From Novosphingobium guangzhouense (GTDB lineage: Bacteria > Pseudomonadota > Alphaproteobacteria > Sphingomonadales > Sphingomonadaceae): DNA of 64,000 nucleotides. A model generated the notes under the pieces. The model saw only the letters and a program-made list of their open reading frames with translations, was not told the DNA's origin and ran no database searches. Position numbers and translations under genes: made by a program. Positions within the stretch are counted from its first letter, which is position 1, and every line of letters starts with the position of its first letter. Of this stretch, positions 1-8,901 are shown piece after piece. The stretch covers positions 183,479-247,478 of the forward strand of contig NZ_LYMM01000062.1 in assembly GCF_002896965.1 (NCBI RefSeq), read 5' to 3'.

Positions 1-958
1 CGAGCGCGAAGACCGGCGCCTTGACCAGACCGATCCACACGTCAGTGATGGGCACCACTTCCTGCGTGCGCTGGAGGAAGGTCCAGAACGGGATATCGAG
101 CGCAAGGTCAGCGATAACCGCGCCGCCGATGATGGCCAGCACCGAGGAATAGAAACCCAGCAGCGGCATCATCAACATCGATGCCAGCACGCGCGGCACC
201 ACCAGCGCCTGCATCGGCGAAACACCGATTGTGCGCATGGCGTCAACCTCTTCGGTCAGCTTCATCGTGCCGATCTGCGCCGCGAAGGCCGAACCGGAAC
301 GCCCGGCGACCATGATGGAGGTCATCAGGATGCCCAGTTCGCGCATCGACAGGCGCCCGGTCAGGTTGATCGTGTAGATTTCGGCGCCGAACTGCGCCAG
401 CTGCACCGCGCCTTGCTGCGCGATCACGATGCCGATGAGGAAGCTCATCAGGCCGATGATCCACAGCGAGTTGATGCCCACATACTGCATGTGGAACACC
501 AGCGCCGTGCCGCGCAGCCGCGACGGGCGGCGGATCACGCTGCCCAGCGCAATGATCAGTTCGCCCAGGAAATCGACGACCTTGACGACGCCCCTGCCCC
601 AGTTCGCCATGAGATCGCCAAGTTCCGAAACCTGACGGGTAAGGAACGGCAGCCTGGGTTCGGGTTCCGCCTCGTGTTCGTGCATGTCGCCGATGGCGGC
701 GAAAAGGCGGCGGGCCTGTTCGCTTTCGCCGGTGATCTTCACGCCGCGCTTGTTGGCATAGTGCGTGACGAGCCAGGCGCCGGTCGTGTCGATATCGGTG
801 ACGCCCGACATGTCGACCCGATCGAAATTGCCGCTCAGCCCGTGCAGCTTGGCATCGAGATTGCCCAGCGAATGGACGCACAAAGGCCCTTTCAGCGCCA
901 GTACGTGGTCGCCGCCTTGGTCGTTTTCCGACAGGGTGAATTCAGCCCATTCCCGCAT
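1..958 (-). CDS. STAS-MlaE family ABC transporter permease (3' end outside window)
   Basis: Read from an ATG at 958 this frame stays open for 319 codons to the window edge. Residues 1 to about 95 look like a STAS domain (segment VDMSGVTDIDTTGAWL). The rest is an MlaE/YrbE permease: conserved AGRSGSAFAAQIGTMK and VDAMRTIGVSPM segments between hydrophobic helices. Family knowledge: MlaE is the inner-membrane permease of the Mla ABC system, which moves phospholipid between the membranes; fusion to a STAS domain is common in alphaproteobacteria. The ATPase (MlaF) and MlaD-type genes would lie to the left, outside the window. It is divergent from valS. The last transmembrane part and the stop codon are not visible. 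Confidence 0.9.
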   Translation of the reverse strand, partial: MREWAEFTLSENDQGGDHVLALKGPLCVHSLGNLDAKLHGLSGNFDRVDMSGVTDIDTTGAWLVTHYANKRGVKITGESEQARRLFAAIGDMHEHEAEPEPRLPFLTRQVSELGDLMANWGRGVVKVVDFLGELIIALGSVIRRPSRLRGTALVFHMQYVGINSLWIIGLMSFLIGIVIAQQGAVQLAQFGAEIYTINLTGRLSMRELGILMTSIMVAGRSGSAFAAQIGTMKLTEEVDAMRTIGVSPMQALVVPRVLASMLMMPLLGFYSSVLAIIGGAVIADLALDIPFWTFLQRTQEVVPITDVWIGLVKAPVFAL

Positions 959-979
959 GTTCGCTCGCTTTGGGGGAAA

Positions 980-1009
980 AACCATGGACCGGCAAGATGT
1001 TCCATGGTT
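980..1009. promoter_or_regulatory. Inverted repeat in the mlaE/valS divergent region
   Basis: A perfect 9-bp inverted repeat, AACCATGGA and TCCATGGTT (980-988 and 1001-1009), separated by 12 bases. It lies between the divergent starts at 958 and 1120 and could be an operator or a leader hairpin of valS. No T-box features are visible. Function is unknown. Confidence 0.3.
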
Positions 1010-1119
1010 GCGACCGGATGTGTCGATTGTGTTACTGCGCCCTGTTCGCATGCGATTGCGGCGATGCCATGGCAATGGCTTCTTGCGCGCAAACCCGCGG
1101 TTTGGCATGGCGCCCAGCT

Positions 1120-3822
1120 ATGACCGACGCCATGACCGACACCGTTTCCGAGCCCGCGCTCGACAAGACTTTCGACCCCGCCGGGATCGAGGCCAAGTGG
1201 TACGCCCACTGGGAAGCCAACAACCTGTTCCGTCCCGAGCGCCCCGATGCGGCGCCCTTCACCATCGTAAACCCGCCGCCGAACGTCACGGGTTCGCTCC
1301 ACATCGGCCACGCGCTCGACAATACGCTGCAGGACGTGGTGATCCGTTACGAGCGCCTGCGCGGCAAGGATGCGCTGTGGGTGGTCGGCACCGACCACGC
1401 GGGCATCGCCACGCAGATGGTGGTCGAGCGCCAGATGGAAGCGAGGCAGGACAAGCGCACCAACTATTCGCGCGAAGCCTTCATCGAGAAGGTCTGGGAA
1501 TGGAAGCGTGAAAGCGGCGGCACCATCACCGGCCAGCTGCGTCGTCTGGGCTGCTCCATGGACTGGAGCCGCGAGCAGTTCACGATGGACCCGCACTTCA
1601 CCAAGGCCGTGGTCAAGGTCTTCGTCGACCTGCACAAGCAGGGCCTGATCTACCGCGACAAGCGGCTGGTGAACTGGGACCCCAAGCTCAAGACCGCAAT
1701 CAGCGACCTTGAAGTGGAAACGCGCGAGATCCAGGGCCACTTCTGGCACTTCAACTATCCGCTGTCGGACGGTTCAGGCCATATCGAAGTCGCCACCACG
1801 CGCCCCGAAACGATGCTGGCCGACATGGCCGTGGCCGTGAACCCCAACGACGAGCGCTACAAGCCGCTGCTCGATCGCAAGGCCACCGTCACCCTGCCGA
1901 TCACGGGCCGCGAAATTCCCATCGTGGCCGACGAGCACGCCGACCCGGAACTGGGTTCGGGCGCGGTGAAGATCACCCCGGGGCATGACTTCAACGACTT
2001 CGAAGTCGGCAAGCGCGCCGGGATCGAGGCGCGCGACATGCTCAACATGCTCGATGCCGAGGCGAAGGTCTGCCAGACGGCGGACGGCCTGATCCCGCAC
2101 ATGTTCCTTGGAATGGACCGCTTCGACGCGCGTACCGCCGTGGTCGAGGCGATGAAGGAGCTGGGCCTCCTGATCCCGCACGTGACGAAGGACAAGGAAG
2201 GCAACGAAGTCGAGCACGACGCCGAGCCGCGCACCATCGCGACGCCTTACGGCGACCGCGGCGGCGTGGTGATCGAGCCCTGGCTGACCGACCAGTGGTA
2301 CGTCGATGCCAAGACGCTCTCCATCCCGCCGATGGAAGCGGTGCGCAACGGCTCGATCGAGATCGTGCCCAAGAGCTGGGAAAAGACCTTCTTCAACTGG
2401 ATGGAAAACATCCAGCCCTGGTGCGTCAGCCGCCAGCTCTGGTGGGGCCACCGGATTCCGGCGTGGTACTCCGAAGACGGCGAAATCTTCGTCGCCGAAA
2501 CCGAGGAGGAAGCGCAGGCGCTGGCCGGCAACAAGGCGCTGACCCGCGACAACGACGTGCTCGACACGTGGTTCTCCTCGGCGCTGTGGCCTTTCGCGAC
2601 GCTGGGCTGGCCGGATCAGGATTCGGCGCTGCTTGCCAAGCACTACCCCAACGACCTGCTGGTTTCCGGCTTCGACATCCTGTTCTTCTGGGATGCGCGC
2701 ATGGCGATGCAGGGCATCCACTTCATGAAGGAAGTGCCGTGGAAGCGGCTCTATCTGCATGGCCTGGTGCGCGCTGCCGACGGGCAGAAGATGTCCAAGT
2801 CCAAGGGCAACGTCGTCGATCCGCTGGGCCTCATCGACCAGTACGGCGCCGACGCGTTGCGCTTCTTCATGACCGCCATGGAGAGCCAGGGCCGCGACGT
2901 GAAGATGGATGAAAAGCGCGTCGAGGGGTATCGCAACTTCGCCACCAAACTGTGGAACGCCGCGCGTTTCTGCCAGTCCAACGGCATCACCGGCAGCACC
3001 TCTGTCGCCGCGCCCAAGGCCACTTCGGCGGTCAACCGCTGGATCATCGGCGAAGTGGTGGAAACCGTCGCCGCGCTCGACAAGGCGATGGCCGACCTGC
3101 GCTTCGATGCCGCCGCCAACGCGATCTATCACTTCGTCTGGAACCAGTTCTGCGACTGGTACATCGAACTGATCAAGGGTTCGTTCGATGAAGAGACGAA
3201 GGCCGTCGCCGGCTGGGTGCTCGACCAGATCCTGGTGATGCTGCACCCCTTCATGCCCTTCGTCACCGAAGAGCTGTGGAGCAAGACCGGCAACCGCGAG
3301 GCGGAACTGATCGTGGCCGCATGGCCCGCGCCCGAAGCTGCGGTGGACGCCGGGGCCAAGGCCGAAGTCGAATGGCTGATCGCTCTCGTCGGCAACTTGC
3401 GCGGCGCCAAGGCGGAACTCGGCATTTCGCCGGGCGCGCGCCTGACCGCCTACCTTGCCGATCCTTCGGCCGAGACGCGCGCCGTGATCGAGCGCAACCC
3501 GGCCGTGGTGGACCGCCTTGCCCGCCTTGACGGCATCCGCTTCGAAGCCGCCCCTGCGGGCCCGGCGATGCAGGTCGGCGCCGGGGACGCGATGCTGGCG
3601 ATCCCGCTTGAAGGCGTGATCGACATTGCCGCCGAGAAGGCCCGTCTGGAAAAGGCGCTCGCCACTGCGGCCAAGGAACGGGACTCGCTGGGCAAGCGCC
3701 TCGAAAACCCGGCCTTCGTCGAAAAGGCCAAGCCCGAGGCGGTGGAAAAGGCCAGGGCCGACCACGCCGCGCATTCGGCCGAGGCAGAGCGCCTCTCCGC
3801 CGCACTGGCGCGGCTGGGCTGA
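1120..3822 (+). CDS. valS: Valine--tRNA ligase
   Basis: Class I aminoacyl-tRNA synthetase charging tRNA-Val, about 900 residues, normal for ValRS. The HIGH signature appears as PPNVTGSLHIGHAL, the KMSKS loop as KMSKSKGNVVDPLG, the editing (CP1) domain lies between them, and the C-terminal arm is charged and coiled-coil-like (AAEKARLEKALATAAKERD). The frame is open upstream to 970, but conservation begins at the second MTD segment (TFDPAGIEAKWYAHWE), so ATG 1120 or ATG 1132 is preferred. No strong ribosome-binding site decides between them. A hairpin of GGAGGTCGGC type follows the stop near 3830-3866, without a clear T-run. Confidence 0.97.
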   Translation: MTDAMTDTVSEPALDKTFDPAGIEAKWYAHWEANNLFRPERPDAAPFTIVNPPPNVTGSLHIGHALDNTLQDVVIRYERLRGKDALWVVGTDHAGIATQMVVERQMEARQDKRTNYSREAFIEKVWEWKRESGGTITGQLRRLGCSMDWSREQFTMDPHFTKAVVKVFVDLHKQGLIYRDKRLVNWDPKLKTAISDLEVETREIQGHFWHFNYPLSDGSGHIEVATTRPETMLADMAVAVNPNDERYKPLLDRKATVTLPITGREIPIVADEHADPELGSGAVKITPGHDFNDFEVGKRAGIEARDMLNMLDAEAKVCQTADGLIPHMFLGMDRFDARTAVVEAMKELGLLIPHVTKDKEGNEVEHDAEPRTIATPYGDRGGVVIEPWLTDQWYVDAKTLSIPPMEAVRNGSIEIVPKSWEKTFFNWMENIQPWCVSRQLWWGHRIPAWYSEDGEIFVAETEEEAQALAGNKALTRDNDVLDTWFSSALWPFATLGWPDQDSALLAKHYPNDLLVSGFDILFFWDARMAMQGIHFMKEVPWKRLYLHGLVRAADGQKMSKSKGNVVDPLGLIDQYGADALRFFMTAMESQGRDVKMDEKRVEGYRNFATKLWNAARFCQSNGITGSTSVAAPKATSAVNRWIIGEVVETVAALDKAMADLRFDAAANAIYHFVWNQFCDWYIELIKGSFDEETKAVAGWVLDQILVMLHPFMPFVTEELWSKTGNREAELIVAAWPAPEAAVDAGAKAEVEWLIALVGNLRGAKAELGISPGARLTAYLADPSAETRAVIERNPAVVDRLARLDGIRFEAAPAGPAMQVGAGDAMLAIPLEGVIDIAAEKARLEKALATAAKERDSLGKRLENPAFVEKAKPEAVEKARADHAAHSAEAERLSAALARLG

Positions 3823-3974
3823 GGAACATGGGAGGTCGGCTTCGCAAGCAGCGCCGGCCTCTCCCCCGCCCGCATCGTCCCCCTGCCCCTGCCCGGCTGG
3901 AGAGCGCCATTAGCCGTGGCGCTTTCCTACATGGCGTGTCTCTGACACCATCGCGCCATGCCCAGCTTCGCCTA

Positions 3975-4122
3975 CAAGGTGACACCTCACCCTCGCAAGG
4001 TGACACCTGACCCTCGCAAGGCGACACCTCGCCGTCGCAAGGTGACACTTTTTCACCGCAAGGTGACAGGTTTCACCGCCAAGGTGACACTTTCAGCCCC
4101 CGAAACGGCCCAAGGTGACACC
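3975..4122 (+). repeat. Tandem array of CAAGGTGACAC units, 21-bp period
   Basis: Six units CAAGGTGACACY (one CAAGGCGACACC, one ending AGG) start at 3975, 3996, 4017, 4038, 4059 and 4080, exactly 21 bp apart. A seventh starts at 4111. Twenty-one bp is two helical turns, so every unit faces the same side of the DNA. The same stretch sits in an open frame (3958-4143) that would encode heptads such as KVTPHPR and KVTLFHR, with no clear ribosome-binding site. An upstream dyad (GTGTC/GACAC, 3936-3948) contains the same GACAC core. This fills most of the 371-bp gap between valS and queE. Its role is not known to me. Confidence 0.85.
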
Positions 4123-4163
4123 ATTTCCCTCTGGACCGTGTAAACCGTGTAAACCCTGTCACT
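4111..4163 (+). repeat. GGTGACACC / doubled GTGTAAACC module, copy 1
   Basis: The last array unit (4111-4122) is followed, after a 12-base C/T-rich spacer, by a tandem 9-mer, GTGTAAACC twice (4138-4155), preceded by ACC, and then by CTGTCACTTC. The same arrangement recurs in reverse orientation at 21616-21677, including the exact 21-base segment 4135-4155. It lies 31 to 83 bp upstream of queE and could act on it. Confidence 0.8.
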
Positions 4164-4193
4164 TCATGACGCACGAACGATGATCCTCACGCA

Positions 4194-4937
4194 ATGCTGA
4201 CTTTGGCCACCACCACCCCCGGCCAGCCGGAAATCTTCGCCTCCCTGCAGGGCGAAGGCCCGTCCATGGGCCGACCGAGCACTTTCGTGCGCCTGTCCCG
4301 CTGCAACCTCGCCTGCCAGTGGTGCGACACCGCCTACACATGGCGCTTCACCGGCGACAACCGCTTCCACCGCGACGCGCTAGCCTTCGAACGGCGCGAG
4401 AATCAGGTGACCATGGAGGAAGCAGAACTCGCGCAGGCGGTGGCCGATCTGGTGCCAGACCGGCTCGTCATCACCGGCGGCGAACCGTTGCTGCAGGGCG
4501 CGGCGCTGGCCCGGATGCTCGCCGCGCTCGACGCAATCCGTCCCGGCATGCACGTGGAAGTCGAAACGAACTCCACCGTCGCCCCGCACCCCGCGCTGGA
4601 CGCCCGGATAGACCAGTACAACGTCAGCCCCAAGCTGGCGCACAGCGGCAACCCCGCCGACCTTGCCCTGCTGCCCGACCGCCTTTCCGCCTGGGCCGCA
4701 GAGCCGCGCGCCTTCTTCAAGTTCGTGGTCGCCACCCGCGCCGACGTCGACGAAGTCATGGCGCTGCAACAGACTTACGCCATCCCCGGCGCCCGCCTGT
4801 TCCTGATGCCCGAAGGCCGCTCCAGCGATGTCATCCGGGAACGGTCGGGCTGGCTGGCGGATTTCTGCTCGCAGCATGGTTTGCGGTTCACCGACCGCTT
4901 GCACATCCACCTGTGGGGCGACACGAGAGGCACATGA
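4194..4937 (+). CDS. queE: 7-carboxy-7-deazaguanine synthase
   Basis: Radical SAM enzyme converting 6-carboxytetrahydropterin to 7-carboxy-7-deazaguanine in the queuosine/preQ0 pathway. The cluster motif is the QueE-type CxxxCxxC (C37, C41, C44 in CNLACQWCDT), preceded by the substrate segment FASLQGEGPSMGRPSTFVR. GGEPLLQ and KFVVA follow as expected for the family. Length (247 aa) is normal. The stop overlaps the MATE start in an ATGA, so translation is probably coupled. No other queuosine genes are in the window. Confidence 0.93.
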   Translation: MLTLATTTPGQPEIFASLQGEGPSMGRPSTFVRLSRCNLACQWCDTAYTWRFTGDNRFHRDALAFERRENQVTMEEAELAQAVADLVPDRLVITGGEPLLQGAALARMLAALDAIRPGMHVEVETNSTVAPHPALDARIDQYNVSPKLAHSGNPADLALLPDRLSAWAAEPRAFFKFVVATRADVDEVMALQQTYAIPGARLFLMPEGRSSDVIRERSGWLADFCSQHGLRFTDRLHIHLWGDTRGT

Positions 4938-6373
4938 ACGAAGCATCGCCCATCCCGCTGTGTGAGGACAGCTCGACCGCCGACACTCCGCAGGTCGAAG
5001 CACCCGCACGCCCGGCGATGCGCGGCGATCTCACCAAGGGGCCGATCCTCAAGACGCTGCTGTTCTTCTCGATCCCGATGCTGCTGTCCAACGTGCTGCA
5101 GACGCTGAACGGATCGGTCAACGCAATCTGGGTAGGCCGCCTGCTGGGCGAAAGCGCGCTGGCCGCAACCGCCAATGCCAACATCGTGATGTTCCTTGTC
5201 TTCGCCGCCGTCTTCGGTTTCGGCATGGCAACGACGGTGCGCGTGGGGCAGCATTTCGGCGCACGCGATATCGAAGCGGCGCGGCGCACCTTCGGCACCG
5301 GCGTCGGCTTCTGCATCCTGATCTCGATCGCGACGGGCGTGGTCGGCTGGTTCGGCGCGGGCGCCCTGCTCGACGCGCTGGGCACGCCCGCCCCCAGCCG
5401 CGGCGATGCGCTCGCCTATCTGCAGGTCATCTTCGTGACGATCCCGCTGGCGACCGTGAACATGATGGTGTCGATGGGCATGCGCGGCGTCGGCGATTCG
5501 AAGACACCGCTCTACGCCATGATCCTGGCCGTGGTGCTGGACATTGCTTTCAACCCGCTCCTGATCATCGGCGTCGGCCCGCTGCCGACGCTGGGGGTCG
5601 CAGGATCGGCCATCGCCACCGCTATCGCCAATACCGCCGGCATGGTGCTGCAGATATGGGTGATCTATCGCAAGGATCTGCCGCTGCGCCTGCGCGGCCC
5701 CGAACTCGGCTACCTGCGCCCCGGTGGAGAAGACTTGCGCTATGTGCTGGCCAAGGGCCTGCCGATGGGCGCGCAGATGCTGATCGTGTCTTCGGCGGGC
5801 CTGATCATGGTCAGCCTCGTCAACCGCGAGGGGCTGGATGCCGCCGCCGCCTATGGCGCATCGCTGCAACTGTGGAACTACCTGCAGATGCCCGCCTTCG
5901 CCATCGGTTCGGCGGTCAGCGCCATGGTCGCGCAGTCTCTGGGCGCCGGGGACCACGGCCGCGTCAGCAAGGTGACGCTGACCGGCATGGGCACCAATCT
6001 TGTCATGTCCACCGCCGTGGCCGCGCTCATCGTCGGGTTCGACCGGCCCTTGCTGGCGCTGTTCCTGGGCGGGCAAAGCCCTGCCCTGCCCATCGCGGAG
6101 CACATTCAGGTCGTTTGCACCGCATCGTTCGTGATCGTTTCGATCACCATGATCCTGACCGGCACCATGCGCGCCTACGGCGCCGTGGTTGCGCCGCTGG
6201 TGCTGCTGTTCCTCGGCCTCTATCCGGGACGCCTTGGCTTCTACGCCGTCGCCCGCCCTTTCATCGGCAGCGAGGCGGTGTGGTGGGCCTATCCGGTAGG
6301 TTCTTCGCTGACGGTGATCCTGACGCTGGCGTACTACCGCTCGGGCAAGTGGCGCCGGGCGTTCAAGGGTTGA
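4934..6373 (+). CDS. MATE family efflux transporter
   Basis: A 479-residue inner-membrane protein with about 12 hydrophobic segments and typical MATE sequence (KTLLFFSIPMLLSNVLQTL near the start, GMRGVGDSKTPLYAM, MGAQMLIVSSAGLIMVSLVNR). Family knowledge: MATE proteins export cationic drugs and metabolites in exchange for H+ or Na+. The ATG at 4934 overlaps the queE stop by 4 bases. The frame is open further upstream, but the hydrophilic start MNEASPIPLCED is the natural one. The substrate cannot be read from the sequence. Confidence 0.92.
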   Translation: MNEASPIPLCEDSSTADTPQVEAPARPAMRGDLTKGPILKTLLFFSIPMLLSNVLQTLNGSVNAIWVGRLLGESALAATANANIVMFLVFAAVFGFGMATTVRVGQHFGARDIEAARRTFGTGVGFCILISIATGVVGWFGAGALLDALGTPAPSRGDALAYLQVIFVTIPLATVNMMVSMGMRGVGDSKTPLYAMILAVVLDIAFNPLLIIGVGPLPTLGVAGSAIATAIANTAGMVLQIWVIYRKDLPLRLRGPELGYLRPGGEDLRYVLAKGLPMGAQMLIVSSAGLIMVSLVNREGLDAAAAYGASLQLWNYLQMPAFAIGSAVSAMVAQSLGAGDHGRVSKVTLTGMGTNLVMSTAVAALIVGFDRPLLALFLGGQSPALPIAEHIQVVCTASFVIVSITMILTGTMRAYGAVVAPLVLLFLGLYPGRLGFYAVARPFIGSEAVWWAYPVGSSLTVILTLAYYRSGKWRRAFKG

Positions 6374-6401
6374 GGATCAGGACGCGGGGTTTCAACGCCG
6401 T

Positions 6402-8036
6402 TCAGCGCCCCTGAGCCCGCCAGCGCTGGACGGTGCGCAGGACCATCTCCTCTTCGCCGCCGCTGCGGTTCCACAGCTGGGTGAAGGAGGGATCGGCCGA
6501 AGCCGGGCGCTTGCGCTCCTCAAGATCGTCGAACGAAACGCGCATCGGGATCGCCACGCCCTCGCCGCAGACGATGCATTCGCGGTTGCGCAGCGCCGGG
6601 ATCGAATCGAGGAAACCGCGCGCACCTTCCGGCATGGCAGCGCGCACGAAGGCCTGATCGCGCTCGTTGTTGAGGCGCATCGAAATGATCGTGCCGCACT
6701 GCGACAGAACGCCCTCGGCCAGATCCGAAGGCCGCTGGGTGATAAGACCAAGCGATATCCCGTACTTGCGCCCCTCCTTCGCGATGCGCGAAAGGATGCG
6801 CCCGACCGATGAGCCATCGGCATTCCTCTCGTTCGGGACGTAGCGGTGCGCTTCCTCGCAGACGAGCAGGATCGGGCGCGTCTCTTCCTCGCGCGCCCAG
6901 ACGGCGAAATCGAAGACCATGCGGCTGAGCACGGCGACGACGGTGGAGGTGATCTCGGTCGGCACGCCCGATACGTCAATGATGGAAATCGGACGGCCCC
7001 GCGACGGAAGGCGGAACAGCTTGCCGATGAAATCCGCCATCACGTCCCCCACCAGCATGCCCGAAAACATGAACTGGTAACGTGGGTCGCCGCGCATCTC
7101 GTCCAGCTTGTTGCGGATGCGCAGATAAGGCGCGCTGGTATGCCCCTTGTCCAGCTTGCCCATCGCATTGTTGAGTATGTTGCCCAGATCGGACAGCAGA
7201 AAGGGGATCGGCGAATCCACCGTGATGCGCCCCATCTGCTCTGCCAGCCGATTCTTGGATCGGGCTTCAAGCAGCGCCTTGCCCAAAATCTCCGCATCCA
7301 GCTGCCGGTCATCCCCGCGCGAAGTGAGCAGGACTTCGCAATGCTCCTCGAAGTTCATCAACCAGTACGGCATCTGCAGGTTCGATACGTCGAGGATGAC
7401 CCCGGTATCGCGGAAAGCCGCCGCGTATTCGCCATGGGGGTCGACCATGATGATATGGCCTTCGGGCGCATGCTCGCAGATGCGATGGAGGATCAGCGCC
7501 GCGCTGGTCGACTTGCCGGTGCCGGTGGAACCCAACAGGGCAAAGTGCTTGCCCAGCAGCGCATCGACGTAAAGCCCCGCGCGGATATCGCGCGTGGGGT
7601 AGACATTGCCGACCTGGATCGCCGACCGCCCGTCGCTCGCATAGATCTGCCGCAGGTCTTCGCTTGTCGCCGGATATACCAGCGCGCCCGGTATCGGAAA
7701 GCGCGTAACACCACGGCGAAAACCGTGGATGCGGCCCGTCCCGGCATCGGCCAGACCTTCGCCCAGGAAATCCACTTCCGACAGGACACCGGCCACGCGC
7801 CCGTCCTGCCGCTGGTTGCGCACGCTTGCCAGAAGCCAGCCGGTCCCGACACGGATCTTCACCTGACTGCTGACTTGCCCCGACATGGCCACTGCGGGAT
7901 CCGCGGCTGCGGTGATCTCGTTCAGGCGTTCAAGATCGAATGCAATGCGACTGCCTGCCCCGCTGATATCAAGAACCACGCCGATCGGCTCCAGTCCCGG
8001 CACCGTTGCTGCGTCGGCAAGGGGTTTCTGATCCAT
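6402..8036 (-). CDS. HerA-like ATPase (DUF87, FtsK/HerA superfamily)
   Basis: A 544-residue AAA-type motor. Walker A is GSTGTGKSTSA; a Walker B-like segment is ILLVCEEAHRYVPNE. The N-terminal HAS-barrel-like region and the segment LSRIAKEGRKYGISLGLITQRP are typical of HerA-type DNA translocases, where the latter carries sensor and arginine-finger residues. HerA usually works with the nuclease NurA or with effector genes, but no such partner is adjacent. The start is uncertain: ATG 8036, ATG 8057 and TTG 8090 are in frame. I chose 8036 because family similarity begins just after it. Confidence 0.88.
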   Translation of the reverse strand: MDQKPLADAATVPGLEPIGVVLDISGAGSRIAFDLERLNEITAAADPAVAMSGQVSSQVKIRVGTGWLLASVRNQRQDGRVAGVLSEVDFLGEGLADAGTGRIHGFRRGVTRFPIPGALVYPATSEDLRQIYASDGRSAIQVGNVYPTRDIRAGLYVDALLGKHFALLGSTGTGKSTSAALILHRICEHAPEGHIIMVDPHGEYAAAFRDTGVILDVSNLQMPYWLMNFEEHCEVLLTSRGDDRQLDAEILGKALLEARSKNRLAEQMGRITVDSPIPFLLSDLGNILNNAMGKLDKGHTSAPYLRIRNKLDEMRGDPRYQFMFSGMLVGDVMADFIGKLFRLPSRGRPISIIDVSGVPTEITSTVVAVLSRMVFDFAVWAREEETRPILLVCEEAHRYVPNERNADGSSVGRILSRIAKEGRKYGISLGLITQRPSDLAEGVLSQCGTIISMRLNNERDQAFVRAAMPEGARGFLDSIPALRNRECIVCGEGVAIPMRVSFDDLEERKRPASADPSFTQLWNRSGGEEEMVLRTVQRWRAQGR

Positions 8037-8148
8037 ACTGAGCCCGTCGAGATGCATTGCCTTCGTCAACCTATCGCACATGTTTCGCAACCGATTGCGA
8101 TGCCTACGAGCGACGGGGTTAATTTCAGCCTAAGAGCTACTGCGGGTA

Positions 8149-8901
8149 TCAGATCAGCGCAAAGAGACGGCCCGCCAGCCAGCCCATGGCTACCGACACG
8201 AATACCGCCAGCAGCCCATAGGCAAAGCCATAGTTCTCAGCGAAATTCGCAATGGCCCGCTCGATGCCAAGCTTGCGCACTTCGACCTGGCTGCTGGCCG
8301 AAGCAACTACGCGGCCTTTGGAGACGGCAAACGTCTCTGCCGTGTACATACCGGTCGGCACGCGTGACGGCAGCTCGATGCGTGCCTGGTAAAGCACCTG
8401 TTCCTTGACGGTGACGCCGCGTTCCTGCTCCCGGTAAAGGCCGTTGCGCCGATTGAGATCGACGAGCCCCGAAGAGAAACGGGCCTGCTCGTCCGGATCG
8501 ATGGCGCCGATCGGTGACAACTGCAGCCATCGCAGGCCAAGCTCATATATCGCTGCCGTCTTGTCATCGACGATATCGGCGATCGGACGGCTCGACGCGA
8601 TGGCGTAGTAACTCGGCGCGCTGCGCAGCTCGGTGCTTGCCGCGTTGATCCAGATTCCGGCAACCTTCTGCTTTTCACGCAGTACGACGGATTGTGTGGG
8701 GCCTTTGAGGACCACGATGATGTCGTAATCCTGAGCCGCGCGCGAACCTTCCGGCGTCAGTACCGCACCGAAGAGCAGAAGTTCGGTGCCGGTGAAACCT
8801 TGCTGAAGATCGACCTCATGCTGTGACACTTCGGGTACCAGGATCGGATCTCGCGCACCCGTCAGCGCAAAAAGCGCCAGCAATGCGAACCATACCTTCA
8901 C
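8149..8901 (-). CDS. TIGR02186 family envelope protein
   Basis: A 250-residue protein with an N-terminal signal peptide (MKVWFALLALFALTGA), a mainly beta extracytoplasmic body (LILVPEVSQHEVDLQQGFTGTELLLFGA-like start, LPSRVPTGMYTAETF) and one C-terminal membrane helix (GFAYGLLAVFVSVAMGWLAGRLFALI). This matches the alphaproteobacterial TIGR02186 family, whose biochemical role is unknown to me. Its start overlaps the end of the TauE/SafE gene by 4 bases, and the two families commonly travel together, so it may assist that transporter. Confidence 0.85.
   Translation of the reverse strand: MKVWFALLALFALTGARDPILVPEVSQHEVDLQQGFTGTELLLFGAVLTPEGSRAAQDYDIIVVLKGPTQSVVLREKQKVAGIWINAASTELRSAPSYYAIASSRPIADIVDDKTAAIYELGLRWLQLSPIGAIDPDEQARFSSGLVDLNRRNGLYREQERGVTVKEQVLYQARIELPSRVPTGMYTAETFAVSKGRVVASASSQVEVRKLGIERAIANFAENYGFAYGLLAVFVSVAMGWLAGRLFALI

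Noticed and set aside
959..1119. T-box or attenuator controlling valS
   Set aside because: No T-box sequence or specifier loop; T-boxes are rare in proteobacteria. Only a simple inverted repeat is visible.
1774..3774. 666-codon open frame antisense to valS
   Set aside because: High GC makes long antisense frames common; valS is unmistakable on the plus strand and the antisense product has no recognisable motif.
3975..4122. CRISPR array or plasmid-type iteron origin
   Set aside because: Units are only about 12 bp with 9-bp gaps, no cas genes, and no Rep, DnaA-box or parS context. Iteron-like spacing alone is not enough.
3958..4143. 61-residue protein made of KVTP-type heptads
   Set aside because: No ribosome-binding site, and the period seems better explained as a DNA array. 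Kept only as a remark under the repeat; translation is not excluded.
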